Assembly: GCA_016297325.1 (NCBI GenBank)
Contig: JAEDGW010000001.1
Span: 7,873 to 71,872 of the forward strand
Reading direction: 5' to 3'
DNA: 64,000 nt
From: Coprococcus sp.
GTDB lineage: Bacteria > Bacillota > Clostridia > Lachnospirales > Lachnospiraceae
This document shows positions 26,577 through 35,551 of this stretch, piece by piece. The notes below the pieces were generated by a model that saw only the letters and a program-made list of their open reading frames with translations, was not told the origin of the DNA and ran no database searches. The translations under genes were made by a program, and so were the position numbers. Position 1 is the stretch's first letter, and every line of letters begins with the position of its first letter.

Positions 26577-27322
26577 GGGATTCCAGAGATTATAGCAGAT
26601 ACAGGGTGAGCAAAAAAGAGGCGGCAGCTCTGGTATTTCTATACGTGGCTGTCATAGCGGTGTTGTCTCTGCTCTTTTACAACAGCATTTATCCCGGGGC
26701 GGTGATGCTTCCCGGAATAGTTCTGATCTTGAGGAAATATGAAGCTGTGAAATGCAGGCAGATACAGAGAAAGCTGAACAGGGAGTTTAAGGAGATGCTC
26801 CTGTCGCTGTCGGCAAACATGGCAGCCGGGTACTCCATAGAGAGTGCATTTGCACCGGTGTATCAGGAGCTTGCCGGTATGTATCAGGGCAGTTCATATA
26901 TAGAGGATGAGGTGAGGATCATCCTGAAGGGGCTGGAGATCAACTCGGATATTGAAGTGCTGCTGGGAGATCTGGCGGCGAGATCACAGGTGAAAGATAT
27001 AGAAGAATTTGCCCATATAGTAGTCGTGGCAAAGCGTTCCGGTGGCAATCTCATACGTATGATGAAGAAGATGGTTCAGAATATAGATGATCGGCTTGAG
27101 GTTGAGGATGAGATAGATACCATGATCACCTCGAAGAAACTTGAACAGAATATCATGTCTGCTATGCCATTTGCCATCATTCTGTACCTTAGAGTGTGCA
27201 ACCCGGGATACATGGACGCACTCTATGGCAATATCCCTGGGGCTGCGCTGATGACGGTGTGCCTTGGAATTATAGTGGCGACGGTGCTGTGGGGCAGAAA
27301 GATCATAAATATTAATGTGTGA
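26573..27322 (+). CDS. tadB: TadB-like inner-membrane platform protein
   Basis: A 249-residue type II secretion F-domain protein. Two N-terminal membrane segments (~18-55) are followed by the cytoplasmic F domain (MLLSLSANMAAGYSIESAFAPVY) and two C-terminal membrane helices (~195-245). It pairs with TadC to form the platform on which TadA works. TTG 26573 is the only in-frame start before the first helix; it overlaps the tadA stop (TTGA), which suggests coupled translation. Confidence 0.87.
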   Translation: MRDSRDYSRYRVSKKEAAALVFLYVAVIAVLSLLFYNSIYPGAVMLPGIVLILRKYEAVKCRQIQRKLNREFKEMLLSLSANMAAGYSIESAFAPVYQELAGMYQGSSYIEDEVRIILKGLEINSDIEVLLGDLAARSQVKDIEEFAHIVVVAKRSGGNLIRMMKKMVQNIDDRLEVEDEIDTMITSKKLEQNIMSAMPFAIILYLRVCNPGYMDALYGNIPGAALMTVCLGIIVATVLWGRKIININV

Positions 27323-27336
27323 GAGGTGGCCTTTAT

Positions 27337-28647
27337 ATGTTTGACAAAGTGGCGGAAAAAATATATGGCAAGGTGAGCCGGTTCATAGATATAGAAGGTG
27401 TGAGCCGCCGGATCAAAAGGCTTGAGGTGTGTACTGATGGCATGGCAAAGGACAAATGCAGGGAGTTCTACTGCGGGATCATAAAGAGAGTGATCCTGGC
27501 AGCAGGCGCAGTGTTCATCGTTGTAGCGGCGCTGTTGATAAGCCGTCTGATGGCAAGTGATACGGTGATCCTGAACAGACCTGACCATGGAATGGACAGC
27601 GTGACTATGGAGCTTGAGACGGAGATCGGGGGAGATCCCGCAGCATTTACTGTGGATGTTCTCCCGGTTGAGTATCCTGAGGATGAGCTTGACAGTGTAT
27701 TTGACAGAGCATTTGAGGAGATAGATGGCAGTTATCTGGGAGATAACATCAGCGCAGACGAGGTGAGGAGCAATCTGAACCTTATGACAAGGCTTGATGA
27801 TCTGGGGCTTGATGTGGATTGGAACAGCGGTGACAGCGAGGTAGTTGAGACCGATGGAACTGTGATAAATGATGACGAGAGTCTGGATCTTATAGTGGAA
27901 CTTACGGCATCGCTGGAGTGCGGCGGTAGGTGCATGGAGAGGACATATCAGGTACATGTTCTCGGGTGTAGTCTCACAGCCACTGAGAAAGCCACGAAGC
28001 TGATCTCTGAGTATGTGGCAAATGTGCAGAATGAGAACAGTTCCGACAAGGAGATAGAACTGCCACGTGAGATAGAAGGCTACGTTGTGACGGAGAAAAA
28101 AGACGGAGGTTCGTGGGTGACGATACTTATGCTTGGGGTATTTGCCATGGCCTGTATATGTGTCCGCGGCAGGGTGCAGATAAGGAACAGGGAGAAGCAC
28201 AGGAGAGAACAGCTTATGATGGCGTACCCGGAGCTTGTGGACAAGCTCACTCTGTATCTCGGGGCAGGGGTAACTGTGAAGAGCGCATTTGTGAGGATAG
28301 CACAGATGGAAAAGAAGCAGGAAGACCCGCTTGTGAAAGAAGTCAGATATACACTAAATGAGATCAGATCAGGAGTATCGGAGAGTGATGCCTACTGCAA
28401 TATGGGACATAGGATAAACCTGCCGGTATACATCAAGCTTATGTCCCTGCTGGCCCAGAATATAAGGAAGGGCACAAAGGACATAATCGTGATGATGGCA
28501 GACGAGGAGCAGAGTGCACTGCAGGCCAGAAAAGAGATGGCGAAGAAGAAGGGGGAGGAAGCCGGAACAAAGCTGCTTTTCCCAATGATAGTGCTGCTCG
28601 GGATAGTGATGGTGATAGTCATATCGCCGGCAATAATGAATTTTTAG
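27337..28647 (+). CDS. tadC: TadC-like platform protein with inserted extracytoplasmic Ig-like domain
   Basis: 436 residues, about 130 longer than usual TadC proteins. A membrane helix at ~50-73 is followed by ~185 extracytoplasmic residues (~74-255) and then a second helix (~258-275), the F domain (MMAYPELVDKLTLYLGAGVTVKSAFVRIA, ~290-310) and a final helix. Part of the insert (LGLDVDWNSGDSEVVETDGT, then LIVELTASLECGG and RTYQVHVLG) resembles the atrophied bacterial Ig fold. A putative periplasm-facing domain in a platform protein is unusual and could contact pilin or wall. ATG 27337 with GAGAGGTGG upstream is preferred to the GTG at 27319. Confidence 0.82.
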   Translation: MFDKVAEKIYGKVSRFIDIEGVSRRIKRLEVCTDGMAKDKCREFYCGIIKRVILAAGAVFIVVAALLISRLMASDTVILNRPDHGMDSVTMELETEIGGDPAAFTVDVLPVEYPEDELDSVFDRAFEEIDGSYLGDNISADEVRSNLNLMTRLDDLGLDVDWNSGDSEVVETDGTVINDDESLDLIVELTASLECGGRCMERTYQVHVLGCSLTATEKATKLISEYVANVQNENSSDKEIELPREIEGYVVTEKKDGGSWVTILMLGVFAMACICVRGRVQIRNREKHRREQLMMAYPELVDKLTLYLGAGVTVKSAFVRIAQMEKKQEDPLVKEVRYTLNEIRSGVSESDAYCNMGHRINLPVYIKLMSLLAQNIRKGTKDIIVMMADEEQSALQARKEMAKKKGEEAGTKLLFPMIVLLGIVMVIVISPAIMNF

Positions 28648-28660
28648 GAGGACAACAATT

Positions 28661-28831
28661 ATGAAGAAATGGACAGAATTTATGGATGATGAGTCAGGAA
28701 TGGGAGTTGTAGAGGTGATATTAATTATGGTGGTGCTTATCGCCATGTGCATAGTTTTCAAGAAACAGATAACAAGTCTTGTGAACAATATATGGAACTC
28801 CATAAACAAGAATGCAAAGAAGATATATTAG
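28661..28831 (+). CDS. flp: Flp-type type IVb major pilin (56 aa)
   Basis: A 56-residue protein: short charged leader MKKWTEFMDDESG, then the prepilin site G|MGVVEVILIMVV with Glu at position +5, a single hydrophobic helix and a short polar tail (KKQITSLVNNIWNSINKN). This is the expected form of a Flp1-like pilin, to be cut by the TadV-like peptidase and polymerised by TadA/B/C. AGGAGG lies upstream of ATG 28661, and its strength fits a highly made structural subunit. It lies between tadC and the TadG-like gene, each with its own ribosome site. Confidence 0.9.
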   Translation: MKKWTEFMDDESGMGVVEVILIMVVLIAMCIVFKKQITSLVNNIWNSINKNAKKIY

Positions 28832-28842
28832 GAGGAATCCAC

Positions 28843-30288
28843 ATGAGAGATAATGGGCAGATATCTGTTTTTCTGTGTGTTATTCTCACGTCCGTGCTTC
28901 TGCTGGGGCTTACGGCGGTGGAGATGACCCGTGTGAGTATGGGACGCGCCAAGGCTGCGGAGGCAGCCGGCGGCGCGTCTGCAGAAGTAAAAGCAGCTTA
29001 TCACAAGGAGCTCTTTGAGGAGTATCATCTCCTTGCCGTTGACAAAGAATTTGGCGGACAGGGGGAAGGAAAGATGGAGCAGATGGCGCAGGATTATCTG
29101 GAATATACACTTGAGAATGGACAGGAAGATGAGATGAAGGTCGAGCAGGTCGTCCTGGCGGAGTGCAGAGGACTGCTTGACGATGATTGTGAGAATATGA
29201 AGGATCAGATCACAGAGTATATGAAGCTCTATGTTCAGAAAGAAGGTCTGACAAAACTTAAAGATCTGATAATTGGTGAGAAAAAGGCTGGTGAAGATTC
29301 GGTGAAGGCTGTGGAAGCTGGCAGGGATGAACAGAGTGATGACAGTGACAGCTGGACAGGGACGGATCCAAGAAAGGTTCTGAAAAAGACGACAGCAGGT
29401 GGGATTATGGGACTGGTTGTTCCAAAAGGAGAAGCTCCGTCTAAAGATATCTTTGACACATCAAAGCTACCTTCTCATGGTGTGACAGGCATTGATACCG
29501 AGTGGGAGGATATAGAGTTTGACGATATAGATGATTTTGAAGACCGCTTGAAAAATGATGGAGATGACACGTTAAGCCAGCTTTCAGACAACTTTTATGG
29601 AATATATTATGCTCTTGAAAATTTTGATATGTACACTGACAGCCACAGGGACCGGCCGGTTAAGTGCGAGATTGAGTATATCATCTGTGGAAAGGACAGT
29701 GACTATGCAAATCTCAAAGGGGTCGTAAACAGGATAATACTGCACAGGCTGCCGGTAAATTTTGCTTATCTCATGAAAGACAAAAAGAGGCAGGCGGCGG
29801 TTGCGCCTATAGCTGCGGTCCTGTCACTTATTCCGGGCGTTACATATCATGCATCAAAGTATCTGCTGCTCGGATGCTGGGCATATGCTGAGACGCTGGT
29901 GGATATAAAGGTGCTCCTGGCAGGCAAGAGCGTTCAGTTCTTCAAGACAAATGAGACATGGCATACAGATATCACAGATCTCGGCAGACTGGCAGATATG
30001 GACGCTATGGATTATGAGGGCGCAGATTCCGTTGACTACAAAGGATATCTGGCTTTGCTTCTTGCGGAGAATACAGGAGATATGTATTACAGAATGGCGG
30101 ATCTTATACAGATCAATCTGTCACAGAAAGAGGAGACATTTGAGATGGCAAATATGATATACAGGTTTTCTTTTGATATTGAGGTGGCTCAGAAGAGAAA
30201 ATTTGCATCATTTGTAGAGAGCGGAAGTGGCGCGAAGATAGAAGATGGCTGGTATAGACATGGATTCAGGGTGTCTGCCGGATATTGA
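28843..30288 (+). CDS. DUF5702-like TadG-type pilus-associated protein
   Basis: 481 residues. It begins MRDNGQISVFLCVILTSVLLLGLTAVEMTRV, a TadG/TadE-like start with one membrane helix, followed by a long, mostly helical extracytoplasmic region. A hydrophobic stretch at ~325-345 (APIAAVLSLIPGVTY) may be buried or membrane-inserted. This matches the DUF5702 proteins of clostridial Tad loci; minor pilin or pilus-surface role is inferred from position. The true start is ATG 28843 with GGAGGAATCC just ahead; in-frame ATG at 28747 lies inside the Flp gene and lacks a ribosome site. Confidence 0.82.
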   Translation: MRDNGQISVFLCVILTSVLLLGLTAVEMTRVSMGRAKAAEAAGGASAEVKAAYHKELFEEYHLLAVDKEFGGQGEGKMEQMAQDYLEYTLENGQEDEMKVEQVVLAECRGLLDDDCENMKDQITEYMKLYVQKEGLTKLKDLIIGEKKAGEDSVKAVEAGRDEQSDDSDSWTGTDPRKVLKKTTAGGIMGLVVPKGEAPSKDIFDTSKLPSHGVTGIDTEWEDIEFDDIDDFEDRLKNDGDDTLSQLSDNFYGIYYALENFDMYTDSHRDRPVKCEIEYIICGKDSDYANLKGVVNRIILHRLPVNFAYLMKDKKRQAAVAPIAAVLSLIPGVTYHASKYLLLGCWAYAETLVDIKVLLAGKSVQFFKTNETWHTDITDLGRLADMDAMDYEGADSVDYKGYLALLLAENTGDMYYRMADLIQINLSQKEETFEMANMIYRFSFDIEVAQKRKFASFVESGSGAKIEDGWYRHGFRVSAGY

Positions 30289-30318
30289 CAGAACATGATA
30301 TCTGAAGGGAGGTGTTAT

Positions 30319-31242
30319 ATGTTCTTCTGTCATACGAAACAGTTAAATAGTGAGATAAAATCGCCTCTCCAAGCGCATATCCGAATATTATATAGATCTG
30401 CTTCCTGTGGTGGGAGAATATATAAGACCGTTCCTTCGGATGAAAAGAGCAGGCCTTCGGGGATTTGCAACAGAGGCAGTGCATGTGTGGAGGCATCTAT
30501 CATACTGCCGCTTTTTCTGTTCGCATTCTGGGCGGTATTTTGCCTTGCAGGATGCGTCAGGACAAAGGGGATTGTGTATGAAGGACTGCATGAGACGGCC
30601 GTGAGTATGGCTGAATATAGTTATATGGAAGCGCAGATTGCAGATGGAGTGGGTTTTCCCAAGAATCAGAGTGTACTTAAGAATGGTATATCGATACTGG
30701 AGGCGGGCGCCAGACTTAAGAAATACATTGATGATGAGACGCTTGTGGACAAATATGTGAAGAACGGTATATCTGGACTGCATGTGATACAGGCGGAACT
30801 TAAGGATGATGATCATATCTATCTGAGGGTTGTCTACAGGATTGGCGTGGATGTCCCGGTGTTTGGACGCATGTACATAGATTGCGACGAGAAGGTCAGA
30901 CAGAGAGCCTATCTGGGGTATGATAAGGACTCTGATGACGACAGTGATGAAACATATGTGTATGTGGCAGAAAATGGAAGTGTGTATCATTCTTCCAGGA
31001 GCTGCTACCACATAAAACTTACAATAATACAGACATCCCAGGCTGAATTGGACAGTCGCTATAAGAATCTTTCGGCCTGTCATCTGTGTGCGAGATATGG
31101 AAACAGAGGCAATATATATGTGACGGCGCAGGGGGACAGATATCATTACTCTCTTGAGTGTTCAGGATTAAAGAGAACGGTCCGGAGAGTCAGAAAGGAT
31201 GAATGCACAGGCCTTGCAGCCTGTTCAGAGTGCGGTAAATAA
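30319..31242 (+). CDS. TadE-like pseudopilin with two C-terminal Cys modules
   Basis: About 307 residues. A long N-terminal cytoplasmic tail (~55 residues) leads to the TadE signature GSACVEASIILPLFLFAFWAVF, whose Glu matches prepilin position +5. A middle extracytoplasmic domain follows. The C-terminus has two copies of a small module of the form (V)YV..G..YH...C..L...C..C: YVAENGSVYHSSRSCYHIKL...ACHLC and YVTAQGDRYHYSLECSGLKR...ACSEC. The same module occurs in other clostridial surface and ComEC-like proteins and probably binds metal. GGGAGGTG precedes ATG 30319. Confidence 0.8.
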   Translation: MFFCHTKQLNSEIKSPLQAHIRILYRSASCGGRIYKTVPSDEKSRPSGICNRGSACVEASIILPLFLFAFWAVFCLAGCVRTKGIVYEGLHETAVSMAEYSYMEAQIADGVGFPKNQSVLKNGISILEAGARLKKYIDDETLVDKYVKNGISGLHVIQAELKDDDHIYLRVVYRIGVDVPVFGRMYIDCDEKVRQRAYLGYDKDSDDDSDETYVYVAENGSVYHSSRSCYHIKLTIIQTSQAELDSRYKNLSACHLCARYGNRGNIYVTAQGDRYHYSLECSGLKRTVRRVRKDECTGLAACSECGK

Positions 31243-31254
31243 GGGGGATATAAC

Positions 31255-31752
31255 ATGGATAATAAAGGTTCAACTGTGGTGGAGCTGTGTCTTATAGCTC
31301 CGATACTGGTGTGTACTGTGTTTGTGGTCATAAATATGCTGATCCTGACCATGAACTATTCGATAGGCACAGGCGAGGCATACACGGTTCTGTACAGCCG
31401 GGAAGAGTATATGGTAGATGGCGGCGAGGACAGAGCAGCGGAAGAAGCGGAATCAATGGATGGGGATATCGAGGCTGACATGCAGGGCATGCTGATATAT
31501 GCAGGGAATGTATGCGCAAAGTCAGAATTCGTATCCGGTTCCGTAGGCGGCGCGGGACTTCTGGCTGGTGGGGCGTCCGGTGAGTTTATGGCGTCGATAA
31601 GTTATGAACAGACTGTGCCGGGGATGTTTGCATTTGACGCCAGCGGCAGGATGACAAAGAACGTGGAGGCGAGGCAGGAAGTGCGCAATGTTGGAAGTAA
31701 TCTGAGGAGGTGGCAGATATATGGTGAGCTATTATCAGATAGAGGGAATTAA
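31255..31752 (+). CDS. TadE/TadF-like pseudopilin
   Basis: A 165-residue protein starting MDNKGSTVVELCLIAPILVC, a classic TadE-type prepilin site (G|STVVE) with one membrane helix. The remainder is extracytoplasmic and acidic. It should be processed by the TadV-like peptidase and act as a minor pilin. It overlaps the following FHA gene by 32 bases. Confidence 0.82.
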   Translation: MDNKGSTVVELCLIAPILVCTVFVVINMLILTMNYSIGTGEAYTVLYSREEYMVDGGEDRAAEEAESMDGDIEADMQGMLIYAGNVCAKSEFVSGSVGGAGLLAGGASGEFMASISYEQTVPGMFAFDASGRMTKNVEARQEVRNVGSNLRRWQIYGELLSDRGN

Positions 31753-33388
31753 TACATTTTTTGTGATCCAGGTGGATATGACGGCTGCAAATTCCTATGA
31801 GACGGATATGCTATATAACAACTTTGTCGAGGGAATCATCCAGCCGGAGTTTCGTGCGCTGAATGGTGAGATGCTTTTGTACAGTAAGATAAATGGGATG
31901 CGGAGCCTTAGAGATATGATGAACATGGGAGTGCTGTCCGTGGAAAAGACAATGGGACTTATGAGCTCTCTCTATAATGTGATAATAGAGACGGGAGAAT
32001 ATATGCTGTATCCTGATAATCTGGTGATAGCATCGGACAAGATATTTTATTCGCCATTGACGGACGACTTTCACTACATCTATGTGCCGGGAACCGGAAT
32101 AGATATCAGGGCGCAGATGAAAAAACTTGTCGAGGATGTGATACGCCAGATAGATCACGGTGATCCCAGACTTGTGGATTTTATGTATGAGCTGTATGGC
32201 ATGGCCACGTCGCCAAATTGTGACATACCGGCCATGCATGATTATGTAAATGAGCAGAAAATGGAATTGCTGGACAGGAATACGCGGGGAACTGATGCTG
32301 TGCGGACTAAAATGCGGTGTGATGCTGACGGACAGACTAAAACGTCTGGAAGTGCTGCTGGACAGATAGAGATGTCTGAAAGTGTGGATATGCAGACGAT
32401 GGCACCTGGGGATGTGAATAGGAACATGAAGACACTCTGTAACGCAAATAGGAAGACGAAGACGCTTGGGAATATGGCAGGACAGACGAGAGCACCGGAA
32501 AATGTTGCAGGACAGACGAAGACACCCGGAAATGCGGATAAGACCGGGAAGGATCACGGCAGTAAAAACAAAGATATTAAAAGTAAAGATAAATACGGCA
32601 GGGAAAACGACAGAAAAGAAAGAGACAGTATGCTTGACATAGTGTTTGGGGGCGACAGCGGTGATGGCGCATGTGTAGCGGCTGTTCCGGTAGAAAGCGG
32701 TGTATGGCAGCGCAGGCTTATCCTGTGCATTGGTGTGACGGCGATAGGCGGGATATGTATGCTCCTGTCACAGATCGTGATAGGCGGAGGCATAACGGAT
32801 GTGAGGTTTTTGATGGTCATATTGGCATTGCTGTCCGTGGAATTGCTGGTCTATATAGAGCTTAGGAAGAAAGAAATACAGGATCCATCAGGCGTGATTA
32901 AGAAGAAATCTAACTATGGTGATAATGGTTCGAGGCGAGGCATAACAGGTGGCTTTGAAGATTTTCAGAAGAACGTGGCTGGAAGCCATTACGAAGATCA
33001 CGGAAATAACATGAATGGAAAAAATGAGGGATACGGTTGTAATATAGAGCCTGGAGAGAATACAGAGATTATAAAAAGTCCCGCATATCCGCAGGTGAAA
33101 CTCATCTCATGCTCAGGTGAATTTGTTATGGATATCACATCGGAGGGCAAGATCATTGGCAGAGATGAGAGGGTATCTGATGTGGTGATAAACGATACAA
33201 GCATCAGCAGACAGCATGTATATATCTATCCAGATGCCGGTAAGGTGTATGTGGAGGACATGGGTTCCACAAATGGAACCATTATAAACGGCATAAGACT
33301 GCCTAAAGGCGAGGCGTGGCTTCTGGCTGACGGAGATATCATATGTATAGGCGAACAGGAATACCGCATTCAAATATTGCTTATCTGA
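31721..33388 (+). CDS. DUF6382-FHA membrane protein of the Tad locus
   Basis: 555 residues. Residues 1-165 match the DUF6382 type domain (MVSYYQIEGINTFFVIQV; GVLSVEKTMGLMSSLYNVI). A low-complexity section (~195-300) holds five imperfect 13-residue repeats of the NMAGQTRAPEN kind and a Lys/Asp-rich stretch. Two membrane helices (~331-372) precede a linker and a C-terminal FHA domain (~465-550) with the GRDERVSDVVI, SISRQHVYI and DMGSTNGTIING phosphothreonine-binding motifs. FHA domains read Ser/Thr kinase output, so the pilus may be tied to such a kinase; none is encoded in this window. GAGGAGG precedes ATG 31721. Confidence 0.85.
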   Translation: MVSYYQIEGINTFFVIQVDMTAANSYETDMLYNNFVEGIIQPEFRALNGEMLLYSKINGMRSLRDMMNMGVLSVEKTMGLMSSLYNVIIETGEYMLYPDNLVIASDKIFYSPLTDDFHYIYVPGTGIDIRAQMKKLVEDVIRQIDHGDPRLVDFMYELYGMATSPNCDIPAMHDYVNEQKMELLDRNTRGTDAVRTKMRCDADGQTKTSGSAAGQIEMSESVDMQTMAPGDVNRNMKTLCNANRKTKTLGNMAGQTRAPENVAGQTKTPGNADKTGKDHGSKNKDIKSKDKYGRENDRKERDSMLDIVFGGDSGDGACVAAVPVESGVWQRRLILCIGVTAIGGICMLLSQIVIGGGITDVRFLMVILALLSVELLVYIELRKKEIQDPSGVIKKKSNYGDNGSRRGITGGFEDFQKNVAGSHYEDHGNNMNGKNEGYGCNIEPGENTEIIKSPAYPQVKLISCSGEFVMDITSEGKIIGRDERVSDVVINDTSISRQHVYIYPDAGKVYVEDMGSTNGTIINGIRLPKGEAWLLADGDIICIGEQEYRIQILLI

Positions 33389-33417
33389 TTGATATAAAAT
33401 GTAATTTCAGATATAAT
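33389..33417 (+). promoter_or_regulatory. Predicted dnaX promoter
   Basis: TTGATA (33389), 17-bp spacer, TATAAT (33412-33417). It begins on the stop codon region of the FHA gene, 80 bases before dnaX. Confidence 0.7.
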
Positions 33418-33472
33418 AGTCAGTGTGAGTTTTGTCTCAAAGCAGAATGTGGCTTTGGACGAAATTACATTT
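33397..33472. repeat. 12-bp inverted repeat around the dnaX promoter -10
   Basis: AAATGTAATTTC (33397-33408) and GAAATTACATTT (33461-33472) are perfect complements, 52 bases apart. The left arm lies in the promoter spacer, the right arm in the leader. It may be an operator pair or form a hairpin only in read-through RNA from the Tad locus. Confidence 0.5.
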
Positions 33473-33496
33473 ATGTACAGAAGGTAGGTAGCAGCA

Positions 33497-35152
33497 ATGT
33501 CGTATGTGGCTTTATATAGAAAATGGAGACCTGATACTTTTGATGAGGTAAAGGGGCAGGATCATATAGTTACCACTCTTAGGAATCAGATTAAGAATGA
33601 TAGACTTGGTCATGCCTTTTTATTTTGTGGAACCAGAGGAACAGGAAAAACTTCCATAGCCAAGATATTTGCAAAGGCCTGTAACTGTGAGCATCCTGTG
33701 GATGGAAGTCCGTGTAATGAATGTGCAAGCTGCAGGGCGATCGCAGACGGTTCGTCACTCAACGTCATAGAGATTGATGCCGCATCGAACAACGGTGTCG
33801 ACAATATAAGACAGATACGTGAAGAGGTGGCATACCCGCCGACTGAGGGAAAGTATAAAGTGTATATTATTGATGAGGTTCATATGCTTTCACCGGGAGC
33901 ATTTAATGCACTGCTCAAGACACTTGAGGAACCGCCATCATATGTAATATTTATACTTGCGACGACAGAGGCTCACAAGATACCTATAACCATATCATCG
34001 AGATGCCAGAAGTATGATTTCAGACGTATTCCGGTTGAGGTCATATCTGACAGACTGCAGGAGCTTATGGACAGAGAGGGGCTTGAAGCTGACAAGAAAG
34101 CCATAGACTACATTGCCAAGTCGGGAGACGGATCCATGCGAGATGCGCTTTCCATACTTGATCAGTGTGTTGCTTTCAATCTCGGACAGAAGCTCACATA
34201 TGATAACGTTCTTGAGACCATAGGAGCTGTGGATATTGATACATTTGCAAAGCTGCTGGAGAGTGTGCTTGCGAATGATGTCGAGGGTGCCATAGATGTG
34301 GTTGATGAAGTGGTATGGCAGGGCCGTGAACTTGGAAGATTTGTGAATGAGTTCACATGGTTTCTGAGGAACATACTTGTCACCAAGCTGTCACAGGCAG
34401 AGGGTGAACGTCTTGACATGACGAAGGAGAACCTTGAGAAGATCCGTGATATATCGACACGTATGGATGAGAGTACCATCATCAGATTTATCAATGTATT
34501 CTCAGACACTGCGGCAAGGATAAAGTATTCGACCCAGAAGAGGATAGTTCTTGAGATGGCTGTGATAAAGCTTTGCAGGCCTCAGATGGAGATAGATACA
34601 ACAAGCCTTATAGAGCGCGTGAGAGTGCTTGAGGATAAGCTGGAAGAACTTGCAAAGAATGGAATACAGGTGGCTGCTAAGGAGAGCACCGCTCCGGCTC
34701 AGGGCAGGAACTCATCTGGAGAGGAAGTCATAAGTGATGACAACATAAAAGCGTATCAGGAGAAACTTGCAAGTGATATGCCAAAGGCCGATTATGATGA
34801 CCTTAAGAATGCAGTTGTCAACTGGGGCGAGATAGTGAACAGGCTGTCAGTTCCGGCAAAGCACTATATAGTCAGGAACGGAGACAATCAGGAGACGAGG
34901 CCGAAACTCATACTGTCCGATGATCATAAGAAACTCATATTGATGATACCTCTTGTGGAGGATGAGCTTCCAAAGCTTTATTTCAGCAAGCAGGAGAATG
35001 TGGACAGCATCCGGGAAGTCATAGAGGAGTACATGGGAAAGAGCATAGATTTCGAGGTCGTGTGCACGAAGAATTCACGAAGTGACAACGGACGGCTTGA
35101 GGAAGAGAATACACTTAACATGATAAACTTTTCTAATATAGAGATAAAATAG
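33497..35152 (+). CDS. dnaX: DNA polymerase III subunit gamma/tau
   Basis: 551 residues. The clamp-loader ATPase starts SYVALYRKWRPDTFDEVKGQ and contains Walker A GTRGTGKTS (~45), the four-cysteine zinc module (C...C..C..C, ~63-80), Walker B VYIIDEVHMLS, sensor 1 ILATTEAHKIP and the SRC motif SSRCQKYDF. Domain III (~225-360) is typical. The C-terminal ~190 residues form the tau-specific part with a linker and polymerase-contact region. No slippery heptamer for programmed frameshift was seen. It opens the dnaX-ybaB-recR cluster conserved in Firmicutes. Confidence 0.96.
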   Translation: MSYVALYRKWRPDTFDEVKGQDHIVTTLRNQIKNDRLGHAFLFCGTRGTGKTSIAKIFAKACNCEHPVDGSPCNECASCRAIADGSSLNVIEIDAASNNGVDNIRQIREEVAYPPTEGKYKVYIIDEVHMLSPGAFNALLKTLEEPPSYVIFILATTEAHKIPITISSRCQKYDFRRIPVEVISDRLQELMDREGLEADKKAIDYIAKSGDGSMRDALSILDQCVAFNLGQKLTYDNVLETIGAVDIDTFAKLLESVLANDVEGAIDVVDEVVWQGRELGRFVNEFTWFLRNILVTKLSQAEGERLDMTKENLEKIRDISTRMDESTIIRFINVFSDTAARIKYSTQKRIVLEMAVIKLCRPQMEIDTTSLIERVRVLEDKLEELAKNGIQVAAKESTAPAQGRNSSGEEVISDDNIKAYQEKLASDMPKADYDDLKNAVVNWGEIVNRLSVPAKHYIVRNGDNQETRPKLILSDDHKKLILMIPLVEDELPKLYFSKQENVDSIREVIEEYMGKSIDFEVVCTKNSRSDNGRLEEENTLNMINFSNIEIK

Positions 35153-35200
35153 ATATAATATTATATAAGATAAAAAGCAGAAATTAAGGAGGATATTGCA

Positions 35201-35551
35201 ATGGCTAAGAGAGGCGGTTTTCCAGGAGGAATGATGCCTGGTAACATGAACAATCTTATGAAGCAGGCACAGAAGATGCAGAAGCAGATGGAGGAGACTA
35301 CAAAGACTCTGGAGGATAAGATTTACGAGTCATCAGTTGGCGGTGGTGTTGTTACAGCAAAGATATCAGGCAAGAAGGAACTGATGGAGATAAAGCTTGA
35401 TCCTGAGGTTGTGGATCCTGAGGATATAGAGACACTTGAGGACCTTATCATCTCAGCAGTGAACGAGGCACTCAGAGCCCAGGAAGAGGATTACAATGAC
35501 AGCATGGGCAAGATCTCAGGTGGAATGGGACTTGGAGGATTACCTTTCTAA
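35201..35551 (+). CDS. ybaB: YbaB/EbfC nucleoid-associated protein
   Basis: 116 residues. After a Gly/Met-rich start ([20 protein letters not shown]) comes the YbaB fold: helix [16 protein letters not shown], strands [30 protein letters not shown], and helix [18 protein letters not shown]. It forms dimers that bind DNA and its place between dnaX and recR is conserved across bacteria. AAGGAGG precedes ATG 35201. Confidence 0.95.
   Translation: MAKRGGFPGGMMPGNMNNLMKQAQKMQKQMEETTKTLEDKIYESSVGGGVVTAKISGKKELMEIKLDPEVVDPEDIETLEDLIISAVNEALRAQEEDYNDSMGKISGGMGLGGLPF

Noticed and set aside
33389..33497. Signal recognition particle RNA before dnaX, as in Bacillus
   Set aside because: The gap is only about 110 bases and shows no SRP RNA core motif.
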